Assembly (NCBI GenBank): GCA_029561345.1 | Contig: JAKQJC010000059.1 | Coordinates: forward strand, 62,001 to 126,000 | Reading direction: 5' to 3' | DNA: 64,000 nt | Source: Chloroflexota bacterium | GTDB taxonomy: Bacteria; Chloroflexota; Anaerolineae; Anaerolineales; Anaerolineaceae | In this document: in pieces, positions 1-8,974 of the stretch | Numbering within the stretch: position 1 is the first letter of the stretch | Layout of the letters: each line of letters starts with the position of its first letter | Notes under the pieces: model-generated | The model's database searches: none | What the model was told of the DNA's origin: nothing | What the model saw: only the letters and a program-made list of their open reading frames with translations | Position numbers and translations under genes: made by a program

Positions 1-1871
1 GAAAAGCTTTACTGGCGGTTTATACCATTGAACAAATCCAGGCTGATCCAGCCAAAGCGAAAGCCATGATGGGCGCTGGCGGAGGTTTTGACCTGAGCAA
101 GCTGCCGGCCGGCACGGATTTGTTTGCTTTGCTGGCAAAAATGCCGGCGGCGCAAACAGCTCAGATCACTGCCATGATCAACCAGAAAATGTCCGGCATG
201 GGCAGCAATGTCATTGTCCAGGCCGCGGCAGCGCCCATCAAGGCTGAATATCAGGCTCTGGGCATGGACACGGCGCGGCTGCAGACGGACTACATCCTGC
301 GGGTGGGCGGGATCATGCTGCTGCTGTCGCTCCTCACCGGCGCCTGTACGGTGGCCGTTGGCTACCTTTCGGCGCGGGCGGCTGCCGGGTTCTCACGCGA
401 CTTGCGCAAAATCATCTTTGAAAAGGTGTCTGCGTTTTCAAGTGCTGAACTGGATAAATTCTCAACCGCTTCGTTGATCACCCGGACGACCAACGATGTG
501 ACCCAGATTCAGATGGTGGTGATCATGATGGTGCGCATGGTGGCCTATGCGCCAATTGTTGGCGTGGGCGGCATCATCAGGGCCATTGGCAAGGATGCTT
601 CCATGTGGTGGATCATTGCCCTGGCGGTGATGATTTTAATGAGCGTCATTGTAGTGCTGTTCTCTGTCACACTGCCCCGGTTTAAACTGGTGCAGAAATT
701 GATTGACCGGCTTAACCTGGTGACCCGTGAAAATCTTTCAGGCATGATGGTCATCCGGGCCTTCAACCGGCAGGATTTTGAGGAAGAACGTTTTGACCGG
801 GCCAATAACGACCTGACCGGCACCATGCTGTTTGTCAGCCGCGTGATGGTGTTCATGATGCCTTTTATGATGCTGGTGATGAACGGCCTGTCGCTGTTGA
901 TCATCTGGGTGGGGGCGCACCAGGTGGCTGAATCGGCCATGCAGGTGGGTGACATGATGGCTTTCATGCAGTATGCCATTCAGATTGTCTTTTCCTTCCT
1001 GATGCTCTCGTTTATGTTTATCATCCTGCCGCGCGCCGAGGTTTCTGCGGACCGCATTGCAGATGTGCTGGAAACCAAACAATCCATTTGCGACCCAGAA
1101 AAACCGCAAACCTTCCCGGCCGGAAAGACCCGCAGCCTGGAATTTCGCCATGTTTCATTCCGTTTTCCGGGAGCTGATGAAAATGTGCTGTGCAATATTG
1201 ATTTCACCGCTCTGCCCGGTCAGACAACCGCCATTATCGGCGCAACCGGCTCCGGAAAATCAACGCTGGTCAATCTGATTCCCCGTTTTCATGATGTGAC
1301 CGATGGGGCCATTCTGATTGATGGCGTGGATATCCGCCAGGTGACCCAGCACGATTTGCGTGAAAAAATTGGCTATGTGCCGCAAAAGAGCAATCTGTTT
1401 TCGGGCACCATTGAAAGCAATCTGCGTTATGCAGATGAGGATGCTTCGCAGGATGAGCTGATGGCCGCGGCTGATGTGGCCCAGGCGAGCGAATTTATCA
1501 ATGCCGGAGCGGAAGGCCTGGCCACGGAGATTGCCCAGGGCGGCGGAAATGTATCAGGCGGGCAAAAGCAGCGCCTTTCAATTGCCCGCGCCCTGGTGAA
1601 GAAAGCGCCAGTATATATCTTTGACGACAGCTTTTCGGCGTTGGATTTCAAAACAGATGCCGCGCTGCGCAAGGCGCTTAAAGAAAAAATGGCTGACTCC
1701 ATTTTATTAGTGGTCACCCAGCGGGTTTCCACCATCAAGAAGGCAGAACAGATTATTGTTCTGGAGGATGGGAACATGGTTGGCAAGGGGACGCATCAGG
1801 AATTATTGGCGAACTGCGAAACATACCGGGAAATTGCCCTGTCGCAGCTCAGCATGGAGGAACTGGCATGA
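1..1871 (+). CDS. ABC exporter half-transporter, subunit A (5' end cut by window edge)
   Basis: Membrane-spanning plus nucleotide-binding half of an ABC exporter. The reading frame is open to the left edge (in frame from base 3), so the Met at 66 is internal and the first membrane helix lies outside the window. Further helices follow, then a C-terminal ATPase domain with Walker A GATGSGKST (about 1240-1266), signature VSGGQ (about 1549) and Walker B ending FDDS (about 1620). The usual catalytic Glu after Walker B is Asp, the mark of the degenerate site in heterodimeric exporters. The stop overlaps the next gene's start in ATGA, implying coupled translation with subunit B. The substrate cannot be read; drugs, lipids or peptides are family possibilities. 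Confidence 0.93.
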   Translation, partial: KALLAVYTIEQIQADPAKAKAMMGAGGGFDLSKLPAGTDLFALLAKMPAAQTAQITAMINQKMSGMGSNVIVQAAAAPIKAEYQALGMDTARLQTDYILRVGGIMLLLSLLTGACTVAVGYLSARAAAGFSRDLRKIIFEKVSAFSSAELDKFSTASLITRTTNDVTQIQMVVIMMVRMVAYAPIVGVGGIIRAIGKDASMWWIIALAVMILMSVIVVLFSVTLPRFKLVQKLIDRLNLVTRENLSGMMVIRAFNRQDFEEERFDRANNDLTGTMLFVSRVMVFMMPFMMLVMNGLSLLIIWVGAHQVAESAMQVGDMMAFMQYAIQIVFSFLMLSFMFIILPRAEVSADRIADVLETKQSICDPEKPQTFPAGKTRSLEFRHVSFRFPGADENVLCNIDFTALPGQTTAIIGATGSGKSTLVNLIPRFHDVTDGAILIDGVDIRQVTQHDLREKIGYVPQKSNLFSGTIESNLRYADEDASQDELMAAADVAQASEFINAGAEGLATEIAQGGGNVSGGQKQRLSIARALVKKAPVYIFDDSFSALDFKTDAALRKALKEKMADSILLVVTQRVSTIKKAEQIIVLEDGNMVGKGTHQELLANCETYREIALSQLSMEELA

Positions 1872-3763
1872 ACATGCACGGCGGAAATTCCCAATCACAG
1901 CAAAACCGTCCGGTTCAACGAGGCCCGTTGGGCGGGGGAGGCCCAATGGGCGGCGGCCCGCGTATGATGATGCAGGGTGAAAAGGCGCGCGATTTTAAAG
2001 GCACCATGGCCAAACTGCTCAAATATCTGGATGCCTACAAGATTTCCATCGGTATTGTCATCCTGTTTGCCATTGCTTCGACCATTTTCAATATCGTTGG
2101 CCCGAAGATTTTGGGGCAGGCCACCACCAAACTATTTGAAGGTGTGATGGCGCAACTGGCCGGAACCGGCTCGGTGGATTTTGAGGCGATCGGGCATATC
2201 TTAATCAGCGTCCTGATTCTGTACCTGATTGCTGCCGGATTCTCATATGTGCAGGGCTGGATCATGACGGGCGTCTCAATGAAAATATCCTATCAGTTCC
2301 GCAAGGATATTTCTCAAAAGATCAACCGCATGCCGCTGCGCTATTTTGACGGCACGAACCACGGCGAGATCCTTTCGCGGGTGACCAACGATGTGGACAC
2401 GGTCAGCCAGACCTTGAACCAGAGCATCACGCAGATCATCACATCCATTGTCACCGTCATCGGCGTGCTGATTATGATGTTTTCCATCAACTGGTTGATG
2501 ACCCTGGCTGCGCTGCTGATAGTGCCGATTTCGATGGTGTTTGTCGGGTTTGTGATCAGCAATTCACAGCGCTACTTCAAACAGCAGCAGGATTATCTGG
2601 GGCATGTCAATGGACATGTTGAAGAGATGTACGGTGGGCACCTGGTGGTGAAGGCTTTCAACGGTGAAAGCAAGAGCGTGGCCAGGTTCAATCAATATAA
2701 TGAACCGCTTTATGAGGCAGCCTGGAAATCTCAATTCATCTCTGGCCTGCTGATGCCCATTATGGGTTTCATCGGCAACCTGGGCTATGTGGCCATCTGC
2801 ATCCTGGGGGGCTGGCTGGCGGCTCAAAACACGGTGACCATCGGCGATATTCAGGCCTTCATCCAATATGTGCGCTCATTCACCCAGCCGATCACCCAGC
2901 TTGCCAATATCTCAAATGTGCTGCAGCAAACCGCGGCAGCGGCTGAACGGGTGTTTGAATTCTTGAATGAAACCGAAGAGGTGGCCGAAACGACGGATCC
3001 GGTTGTGTTGACTGAAGTCAAGGGCGCGGTTTCGTTCCGGGATGTCCATTTTGGATATAAACCTGAAAAGACCATCATCAATGATTTTTCGGCTGATATT
3101 CAGCCCGGCCAGCGCATCGCTATTGTCGGGCCGACCGGGGCTGGCAAGACCACCATGGTCAAACTGCTGATGCGCTTCTATGATGTCAACAGCGGCGCCA
3201 TTCTGGTGGATGGACATGATGTGCGCGACTTCACGCGCAAGGACTTGCGCAAAATGTTTGGCATGGTGCTGCAGGATACCTGGCTTTACAACGGCACAAT
3301 CATGGAAAACATCCGCTACGGCCGTCCGGACGCCAGTGATGAAGAGGTCATTGCCGCGGCCAAAGCCGCCCATGCAGATCATTTCGTTCACACTCTGCCT
3401 GAAGGTTACAAGATGGAATTGAACGAAGAAGTGACGAATATTTCACAGGGGCAGATGCAGCTGCTGACGATTGCCAGGGCTGTGCTGGCTGACCCACGCA
3501 TCCTCATCCTGGACGAGGCCACCAGTTCTGTCGATACCCGCACCGAAGTACTGATTCAGAGGGCCATGAACAGCCTGATGAAAGGACGCACCACCTTCAT
3601 CATTGCCCACCGCCTTTCAACCATTCGTGACGCGGACCTGATCCTGGTGATGCGTGATGGCGACATTGTGGAACAGGGAAACCATGTCGAACTGCTGCAG
3701 CGCGGCGGTTTTTATGCGGAGCTTTACAACAGCCAATTTGAGGGGGCTCAGGCTGCCGCATAA
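1868..3763 (+). CDS. ABC exporter half-transporter, subunit B
   Basis: Partner of the preceding gene, 631 aa. The N-terminus is a Gly/Met/Pro-rich cytoplasmic tail of about 40 residues, followed by six predicted helices (about 55-350) and an ATPase domain with Walker A GPTGAGKTT and Walker B ILDEATSSVD with the catalytic Glu intact. Its signature is ISQGQ rather than LSGGQ. Subunit A has a poor Walker B and this subunit a poor signature, so the pair would form one degenerate and one active ATP site, as in known heterodimeric exporters (TM287/288 type). The start is fixed by the 4-base overlap with subunit A. The substrate is unknown. Confidence 0.93.
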   Translation: MNMHGGNSQSQQNRPVQRGPLGGGGPMGGGPRMMMQGEKARDFKGTMAKLLKYLDAYKISIGIVILFAIASTIFNIVGPKILGQATTKLFEGVMAQLAGTGSVDFEAIGHILISVLILYLIAAGFSYVQGWIMTGVSMKISYQFRKDISQKINRMPLRYFDGTNHGEILSRVTNDVDTVSQTLNQSITQIITSIVTVIGVLIMMFSINWLMTLAALLIVPISMVFVGFVISNSQRYFKQQQDYLGHVNGHVEEMYGGHLVVKAFNGESKSVARFNQYNEPLYEAAWKSQFISGLLMPIMGFIGNLGYVAICILGGWLAAQNTVTIGDIQAFIQYVRSFTQPITQLANISNVLQQTAAAAERVFEFLNETEEVAETTDPVVLTEVKGAVSFRDVHFGYKPEKTIINDFSADIQPGQRIAIVGPTGAGKTTMVKLLMRFYDVNSGAILVDGHDVRDFTRKDLRKMFGMVLQDTWLYNGTIMENIRYGRPDASDEEVIAAAKAAHADHFVHTLPEGYKMELNEEVTNISQGQMQLLTIARAVLADPRILILDEATSSVDTRTEVLIQRAMNSLMKGRTTFIIAHRLSTIRDADLILVMRDGDIVEQGNHVELLQRGGFYAELYNSQFEGAQAAA

Positions 3764-3778
3764 ATCAAAATGGAGTAA

Positions 3779-3820
3779 AATGATCAGGGAGAGTGGTTGA
3801 TGACGCTCTCCCTGATTATT
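3779..3820 (+). terminator. Stem-loop after the ABC exporter pair
   Basis: A 15-bp stem (3779-3793 with 3806-3820, one wobble pair) lies between the exporter stop and the next ribosome binding site. It lacks a clear T run, so it could be a weak terminator or a transcript-stabilising hairpin. Confidence 0.5.
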
Positions 3821-3836
3821 TAACTGGAGGAATACC

Positions 3837-4292
3837 ATGATTTTTGAAAGCCTTGAGCAGATCCAGCGGTATAAAGGATTGAGCGCCGGCCTTGACCGGG
3901 CTTTGGATTTTCTGAGCATAGAGGACCTGGCAGCGCTGCCGGCCGGAAGATTGGATATGGATGGCGATAACCTGTATGCCCTGGTGCAGGAGTTTTCAAC
4001 CCGACCGCTGGAACAGGGCAAATGGGAAGCGCACCGGCGGTATATTGATGTACAGTGCGTGGCGGCAGGGCGGGAACGCATGGGCTTTGCTCATTTGCGG
4101 GACCTGAGCGTAGGAGAATATGTGGCGGAAAAGGATTTTGTGCCAGCGGCCGGGAAGGGAAATTTTGTGGATGTTTATGCTGGCGCATTTGTGGTCTTTT
4201 TTCCGGAAGATGCGCACATGCCTTGCCTCGCCGTTGATGAACCGGAGCCGGTCAAAAAGGTGGTTATAAAGATCAAAATTCAACCTGGATAA
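3837..4292 (+). CDS. YhcH/YjgK/YiaL-family cupin-like protein
   Basis: A 151-aa protein of the YhcH/YjgK/YiaL (DUF386) family, small beta-barrel proteins tied to sialic acid and other sugar metabolism; some members act as sugar anomerases. Seen here: the EAHRRYIDVQ segment near residue 65, the family's conserved metal and sugar-binding region, and HMPCLA with the later conserved His near residue 128. The length matches the family. A GGAGG lies 6 bases before the ATG. No sugar genes adjoin it, so the substrate is open. It follows the exporter pair after a hairpin and may be its own unit. Confidence 0.85.
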   Translation: MIFESLEQIQRYKGLSAGLDRALDFLSIEDLAALPAGRLDMDGDNLYALVQEFSTRPLEQGKWEAHRRYIDVQCVAAGRERMGFAHLRDLSVGEYVAEKDFVPAAGKGNFVDVYAGAFVVFFPEDAHMPCLAVDEPEPVKKVVIKIKIQPG

Positions 4293-4311
4293 TCCGGTTC
4301 CACAGCCGCTG

Positions 4312-4339
4312 TTGTTTTTTGCTTCCGGCGGCGTATAAT
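4312..4339 (+). promoter_or_regulatory. Sigma-70 type promoter
   Basis: TTGTTT (4312-4317), a 16-base spacer and TATAAT (4334-4339), about 95 bases before the start of the following membrane protein gene. Confidence 0.55.
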
Positions 4340-4434
4340 GATTTTATATTCTGCTCATCACAAACCTAAAAACATCATCAGGATAAGCGCAAGGAACCGG
4401 GTGACAGGTGACCTTAGAAGGATGGAGGCTTACC

Positions 4435-4989
4435 ATGGAAGATGAACGCTTGATGGCATTGTTTAAATTTGATGAGTCAGACCTGATGGCCAACCGTTAT
4501 GGGCGGCTTTCGCCAAAACAACTGGCGGCAGCCCAGGATCTGGACCGGTTTGGATCGCGATTTGCCTTTGGCCTGGGCACGGTCTTTGGTATCATCGCCC
4601 TTATTCCCCTCTGCATTGCATTGATCAATTTTTTGCCCTGCATTCAAACCCTGTGCGAAGACCTGGATCTTGCATTTAAAATCTTTCTCGGCGTTTTTGT
4701 TCTGATATGGACGCCCATCTGGGGCGGATTGGCCATCCGCATTTTTATCAACAATTCAACTTATCGGCAGGATTTCTCCGTAAAAAGCGTGGAAGGGGAG
4801 GTGAATATTGTGGCGGTTGAGTCGCGAAATACCTCCACCCATTCCCTGCATACGCATTATGAATTGAGGATTGGCGGCATGACATTTGATGTGACCGGGG
4901 ATCTGGCAAACATCATCCTGCAGGGAGACCGCTATGTGGTTTATTATCTTCCACAGCTGAATCAAATCCAATCCATGGAAAAAATTTAA
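4435..4989 (+). CDS. Two-helix membrane protein, function unknown
   Basis: About 184 aa. The N-terminal 40 residues are charged, then two hydrophobic helices (about 48-75 and 90-115 from this start), then a soluble C-terminal beta-rich domain of about 65 residues. That domain has the general look of DUF3592-type proteins (a GEV...Y.L.IGG...GD.YVVYYLP arrangement), which is only a weak resemblance. The frame is open from a GTG at 4408, but GGAGG at 4424-4428 sits 6 bases before the ATG at 4435, so that start is preferred. It probably has its own promoter. No function can be assigned. Confidence 0.75.
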   Translation: MEDERLMALFKFDESDLMANRYGRLSPKQLAAAQDLDRFGSRFAFGLGTVFGIIALIPLCIALINFLPCIQTLCEDLDLAFKIFLGVFVLIWTPIWGGLAIRIFINNSTYRQDFSVKSVEGEVNIVAVESRNTSTHSLHTHYELRIGGMTFDVTGDLANIILQGDRYVVYYLPQLNQIQSMEKI

Positions 4990-5011
4990 CCGTTCTTATG
5001 GGTCAAGAAAA

Positions 5012-5040
5012 TTGACATACACCCATTCCTCACTCATAAT
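5012..5040 (+). promoter_or_regulatory. Strong sigma-70 type promoter
   Basis: Consensus TTGACA (5012-5017), a 17-base spacer and CATAAT (5035-5040), placed 46 bases before the 5086 gene. Confidence 0.7.
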
Positions 5041-5085
5041 TAGTTCTGTCATTCCCTTTTACTGTTTCAGGGAGGAATTTTACTG

Positions 5086-5484
5086 ATGTATTTGATCCAG
5101 AAAACTGAGTATGGCTATCACATTACATTTTCCGGGACTATCCTGGCCGAAGAAATGCTGGCCTGGCTGGAGGAATCCAGATCCATCCTGGCGCGGTCAA
5201 AAGAAGAAGAATTTGGTGTGCTTGTGGATATGCGGGCTTTGACCCCACTGGATAAACTGGCAACCCAGCACATGATCAGCGGACAAGCTCTGTATAAATC
5301 CAGCGGTATGATCCGTTCGGCGGTGATTCTGAGCAGCCCGGTTCTGACCTTGCAATTTTTACTCCTGGCCAGGGCGTCTGGCATTTATCATTGGGAAAGG
5401 TATCTGGATGCTTCGCGGATTGAAAATTGTGAAAAGGCGGCCCTGGATTGGATCATTAATGGTATTGATCCGGATGAATTGTGA
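5086..5484 (+). CDS. Small STAS-like cytoplasmic protein, function unknown
   Basis: A 132-aa soluble protein. The alternating strand and helix pattern (YLIQKTEYGYHITFSGT, then VLVDMRAL and AVILSS) looks like the SpoIIAA-like/STAS fold, in which such proteins regulate or sense. No phosphorylatable Ser motif of the anti-anti-sigma type is evident. GGGAGG lies 9-10 bases before the ATG, and the gene sits in its own unit with a strong promoter upstream and a clear terminator downstream. No partner kinase or sigma factor gene is adjacent. The fold call is an inference from pattern only. Confidence 0.7.
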   Translation: MYLIQKTEYGYHITFSGTILAEEMLAWLEESRSILARSKEEEFGVLVDMRALTPLDKLATQHMISGQALYKSSGMIRSAVILSSPVLTLQFLLLARASGIYHWERYLDASRIENCEKAALDWIINGIDPDEL

Positions 5485-5506
5485 GAGACATGTACCGGCC
5501 GGATAA

Positions 5507-5545
5507 AAAAACTGCTTCCTTATGCAAGATGGAAGCGGTTTTTTT
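5507..5545 (+). terminator. Rho-independent terminator
   Basis: Stem AACTGCTTCC with GGAAGCGGTT around a 10-base loop, followed by a run of T (5539-5545). It ends the 5086 gene. The A run at its left could also serve the converging minus-strand kimA gene. Confidence 0.85.
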
Positions 5546-5572
5546 CTTGTGTATGGGAGGGAATGATGAGGG

Positions 5573-7513
5573 TTAAACCTGATATGGCACTTCAACAATG
5601 ACGATGTTCGGCTTGAAAAGCAGGGCAAAGCGCAGAATGAGAGCGGTCTGGTTATGCAGCAGGTTTTCCCACCAGTGTGATGGGATGAATTGCGGCACCA
5701 CAATGGTCATCATTTCGTTGGGCTGGCGAATGGCATTAATTTTCTCGATATATCCCAAGACCGGTTCGACCAGCAGGCGGTAGGGCGAATCAAGAATCAC
5801 CAGGCGCACCCCTTCACCGTAAGTATTCCATTTGTCGCGCACTTTCTCGGCTTCAATATGATCGACAGAGACATGCAGGGCGGTGACATCCGGGCCGAGC
5901 GTACGGGCATAGTCGAGGGCGTTCAGCGTGCCGCGATGAACGCCAGACACGAGCAGAATGACGCGGTTGCGGACCGTGCTTGGACGGGAACTGTAATTTT
6001 CGAGGGACAGTTTTTGCGCCAGAGATTTGTAATGATGATGGATGGTGAAGAACACGGACACCATGACGGGCACAAGCAGGATAATAATCCATGCACCGTC
6101 CAGGAATTTGGTAACGGCGAAAACGAGCATCACAATAAAGGTGCAGACAGCGCCAAACCCATTGATCATCATTTTGACCATCCAATGACGTTCATGAACA
6201 ATGGTTGAACCAGGTTCGACAATTTTCTCATCAATTTTCAGGTGTCCAGATTTCCACCAGCGGCGGGCCATGCCCGTTTGGGAAAGGGTGAATGAGAGGA
6301 ACACGCCGATGGCGTAAAGCGGGATCAGGCGTGTGACGCTGGCCTGAAAGACGATGATCAACAGGGAGGCGATGATCCCCAGGGCAGCGATGCCCCAGGA
6401 ATACACCAGGCGGCTGCCGCGAAAGGTGAGCTGGCGGGGCAAGAAGCCATCACCGGCGTGGAGTGCGCCAAGGCGCGGAAAATCAGCAAAGGCGGTGTTG
6501 GCGGCCATCAGCAAAATAACCGCGGTGGCGCCAATGGTCAGCAGGTAGGGCAGCCCCTGCCCGCCAAGCGCTGTGCGGGCCAATTGGGAAATGATGGTTT
6601 CGGATTCTGAGGGCACCGCAGCAATGGTGCCGGCGAGGAAGGAGATGCCCAGGAACAGGGTTCCCAAAATGGCAGACATCCAGACCAGGGTGATGCCGGC
6701 GTTTTTGCTGCGCGGCTCGCGGAAGGCGGTGATGCCGTTGGAAATGGCTTCGATGCCAGTGAGAGCCGAGGTGCCGCTGGCAAAGGCATGCAGCAGCAGG
6801 AAAGGTGTAACCGAGCCCATGGTAGTGGCAAAGTCAAATTCAGGAGGATTGACCACCGTGCCCAGCGAGCCAGTGAAGTAACGCACCAGGCCCACGATGA
6901 CGGTGATGAACATGCAAACCACAAAGAAATAGGTGGGAATGGCGAACACCCGGCCTGATTCTTTGACCCCGCGCAGGTTGATCAGCATAATCATCAAGAC
7001 CATTACCACAGCCATGATGACTTTATAGGGCTCAAGGAGGGGGAAGGCAGAAATGATTTGAGCCACCCCGGATGAAATGGACACGGCGACCGTCAGAATA
7101 TAATCGGTGAGGAGGGCCGCGCCGGCGGTTTGTGCGGGGAGTTCTCCCAAATTATCGCGGGCCACAATATAAGCGCCGCCGCCGCCAGGATAGGCATGGA
7201 TGGTCTGCTGGTAGGAGATGCTGACAATCACCATGAGCAGGATGATGGCAATCGAGATGGGGCCGACATAAGACATGGCGCCCATGCCAGCGCCGGCCAG
7301 CGCCAATGTCATCATGATTTCCTGGGTGGCGTAACCTGTGGAGGAAAGCGCGTCAGAGGCAAAGACAGCCAGACCGATGGTTTTGCTGATGGTCTGGTGA
7401 GGCGCATCGGCGGTTTGCAGCGGACGGCCAATCAGCCATTGGCGCCAGCTTTTTGGCGGATTGGGGTCCGTTTTTTCCAGAATGGTGGTACTGGATACGT
7501 TATCGATGTACAT
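5573..7513 (-). CDS. kimA: KimA-family potassium:proton symporter
   Basis: A 646-aa APC-superfamily transporter of the KimA (formerly YdaO) type, which imports K+ with H+ at low external potassium. Twelve hydrophobic segments cover about residues 45-495. Family landmarks seen are FASDALSSTGY, the glycine run AYPGGGGAY, the helix SALTGIEAISN and the late motif FTLSQTGM. The C-terminal 140 residues form a Usp-like cytoplasmic domain, with VRLVILDSPYRLLVEP and VVPQFIPSHWWENLLHNQ close to B. subtilis KimA as I recall it. It is last in a minus-strand run with a Usp-like membrane protein, a KdpE-like regulator and a KdpD-like kinase. No c-di-AMP riboswitch is visible upstream, so control is probably through that two-component pair. 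Confidence 0.92.
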   Translation of the reverse strand: MYIDNVSSTTILEKTDPNPPKSWRQWLIGRPLQTADAPHQTISKTIGLAVFASDALSSTGYATQEIMMTLALAGAGMGAMSYVGPISIAIILLMVIVSISYQQTIHAYPGGGGAYIVARDNLGELPAQTAGAALLTDYILTVAVSISSGVAQIISAFPLLEPYKVIMAVVMVLMIMLINLRGVKESGRVFAIPTYFFVVCMFITVIVGLVRYFTGSLGTVVNPPEFDFATTMGSVTPFLLLHAFASGTSALTGIEAISNGITAFREPRSKNAGITLVWMSAILGTLFLGISFLAGTIAAVPSESETIISQLARTALGGQGLPYLLTIGATAVILLMAANTAFADFPRLGALHAGDGFLPRQLTFRGSRLVYSWGIAALGIIASLLIIVFQASVTRLIPLYAIGVFLSFTLSQTGMARRWWKSGHLKIDEKIVEPGSTIVHERHWMVKMMINGFGAVCTFIVMLVFAVTKFLDGAWIIILLVPVMVSVFFTIHHHYKSLAQKLSLENYSSRPSTVRNRVILLVSGVHRGTLNALDYARTLGPDVTALHVSVDHIEAEKVRDKWNTYGEGVRLVILDSPYRLLVEPVLGYIEKINAIRQPNEMMTIVVPQFIPSHWWENLLHNQTALILRFALLFKPNIVIVEVPYQV

Positions 7514-7537
7514 AAAATCAAAGTCCTGAATAAACCA

Positions 7538-8143
7538 CTAAGGGTGGGGCAGGCGGCTCCACAGAAGGACGGTGCCGAATTCCATTACCAGTAAAAGGCA
7601 GAAAAGAATGGTATGAGAAAGGCCCTGGACGGCGCCGTCCAGTTGAATTTCAAGGAAAGTGAACAGGGCCATAATGGTCAGACAGCCAACCCAGAACAGC
7701 AGGTTGAAAACCCATTGGCCTAATTGAATCTGCCAGGGGCGATAATAGCCGGAAATGACTCTGACGGGGGGATTATTCAGGGTTTCCTTCAGGAATGACC
7801 TGACAGACGTGGCTCTGGCAAACCCAGTTTCCACAGACTGCTCATCATGACAGACAATCAGATCACCTGGCTGGAGAAGGTTCTTTAAGACCTGCAACCA
7901 GTCTGATTTTTGGATCAGTTTTGCAGCAACCATCACCTTGTTGCTGGCAGTGAGGGCATTCATGGTGGTCATGCTGCGCTGGATGGATGGCTTTCTTTCC
8001 TGGTTTTCGATAAGGGTAAGATAAAGAACATCGCGCTGTTCCATGGCCGCCATGCGGTGAATGTGACGCGCAAGATCTGAGCTGCCGGCCAGGTTTTCTG
8101 GCAGCAAGACAATCATTTTTTTACGGGTCATATCTGAATCCAT
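7538..8143 (-). CDS. Usp-like protein with two C-terminal membrane helices
   Basis: About 201 aa. The first 125 residues have the order of a universal-stress-protein domain (KKMIVLLPENLAGSSDLARHI, then DVLYLTLIE, then GDLIVCHDE), and two hydrophobic helices follow (about 140-165 and 172-195). AAGGAGAG at about 8150-8157 fixes the ATG at 8143; the frame extends further but without a ribosome site. KdpD normally carries a Usp domain in its N-terminal half, whereas the KdpD-like kinase upstream lacks it. This separate membrane protein could supply that part or modulate KimA, whose start lies 24 bases downstream. Both roles are inference. Confidence 0.8.
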   Translation of the reverse strand: MDSDMTRKKMIVLLPENLAGSSDLARHIHRMAAMEQRDVLYLTLIENQERKPSIQRSMTTMNALTASNKVMVAAKLIQKSDWLQVLKNLLQPGDLIVCHDEQSVETGFARATSVRSFLKETLNNPPVRVISGYYRPWQIQLGQWVFNLLFWVGCLTIMALFTFLEIQLDGAVQGLSHTILFCLLLVMEFGTVLLWSRLPHP

Positions 8144-8194
8144 TGGACTCTCCTTAAGAATTGGAAAGGGTGTATCCCTTTTTCTTAATGAGAG

Positions 8195-8223
8195 TATATA
8201 ACCCAGATATAAATTGGTCACAA
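8195..8223 (-). promoter_or_regulatory. Possible promoter for the Usp-like/kimA pair
   Basis: On the minus strand, TTGTGA (8223-8218), a 17-base spacer and TATATA (8200-8195), about 50 bases before the Usp-like gene. This would let the pair be expressed separately from the kinase and regulator. Confidence 0.4.
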
Positions 8224-8278
8224 AAAAAGGAGGAGCTTTATAAAGAAAAAATAAAAGTTCCTGACAGGTGCAGCGGTG

Positions 8279-8974
8279 TTATTCACTGGTTTTGAAACGA
8301 TAGCCGATGCCGGGTTCGGTGAGCAGAATTTGCGGTTCATCGGGATTGATTTCCAGTTTTTTGCGCAGCTGGCCGATATACACGCGCAAATATTCGACAT
8401 GATCCTGTTCGGAAAACCCCCAGACATGATTGAGAATGGCCTGATGGGTCAGCACCCGGTCAGGATGGGCTGCAAGGTAGGCCAGCAGTTTGAATTCTGT
8501 GACGGTGAGGCGAATTTCCTCATCATTACGGGAGACAATATGGCGGGCCAGATCGATGGACACAGAACCGGCGTTGATGATGGTCTTTTTGTTACCAAGG
8601 GACTGCTCGGAATGGCGCAAGGCCACACGAATGCGCGCCAGCAATTCTTCAATGCCGAAGGGCTTGGTCAGATAATCATCGGCGCCTTTATCGAGAGCCG
8701 CCACCTTGTCTTTCTCGTTATCGCGCACCGAGAGGACGATGATGGGAACCCGCGACCATTCGCGAATTTGCTCGCAGACCTGAATGCCATCCAGATCGGG
8801 CAGGGTGAGGTCAAGGATGATGACATCAGGTGGATTGGCCACGGCCTGGGCAATGCCCTGTTCTCCGGTGGCGGCAGCGGCAATCTGAAAATGATTGGCA
8901 GCCAGAATGGTTTTCAGGGCGCGCAGAATTTGCGGTTCGTCATCAATCAGCAGAATGAGAGGTTCTTTATTCAT
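8279..8974 (-). CDS. KdpE-like OmpR-family response regulator
   Basis: A 231-aa two-domain regulator. The receiver domain has the acidic pair DD at 11-12, phospho-acceptor Asp55 in ILDLTLPD, and Lys in LTKPF near 105. The C-terminal winged helix has the OmpR pattern RLTVTEFKLL and LRVYIGQLRKKLE, ending GIGYRF. Length and motifs match KdpE, which activates potassium uptake genes. The start at 8974 overlaps the kinase stop by 8 bases and has AAGGA 8 bases upstream. The likely targets are the KimA genes just downstream, since no kdpFABC genes are in the window. Confidence 0.9.
   Translation of the reverse strand: MNKEPLILLIDDEPQILRALKTILAANHFQIAAAATGEQGIAQAVANPPDVIILDLTLPDLDGIQVCEQIREWSRVPIIVLSVRDNEKDKVAALDKGADDYLTKPFGIEELLARIRVALRHSEQSLGNKKTIINAGSVSIDLARHIVSRNDEEIRLTVTEFKLLAYLAAHPDRVLTHQAILNHVWGFSEQDHVEYLRVYIGQLRKKLEINPDEPQILLTEPGIGYRFKTSE

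Noticed and set aside
545-979. Long open frames on the strand opposite real genes (here and in many other places)
   Set aside because: They mirror codon bias of the true gene, lack ribosome sites and show no family motifs.
8144-8278. c-di-AMP (ydaO) riboswitch before the Usp-like/kimA genes
   Set aside because: The gap is only about 135 bases and lacks the conserved riboswitch pattern; a plain promoter fits.
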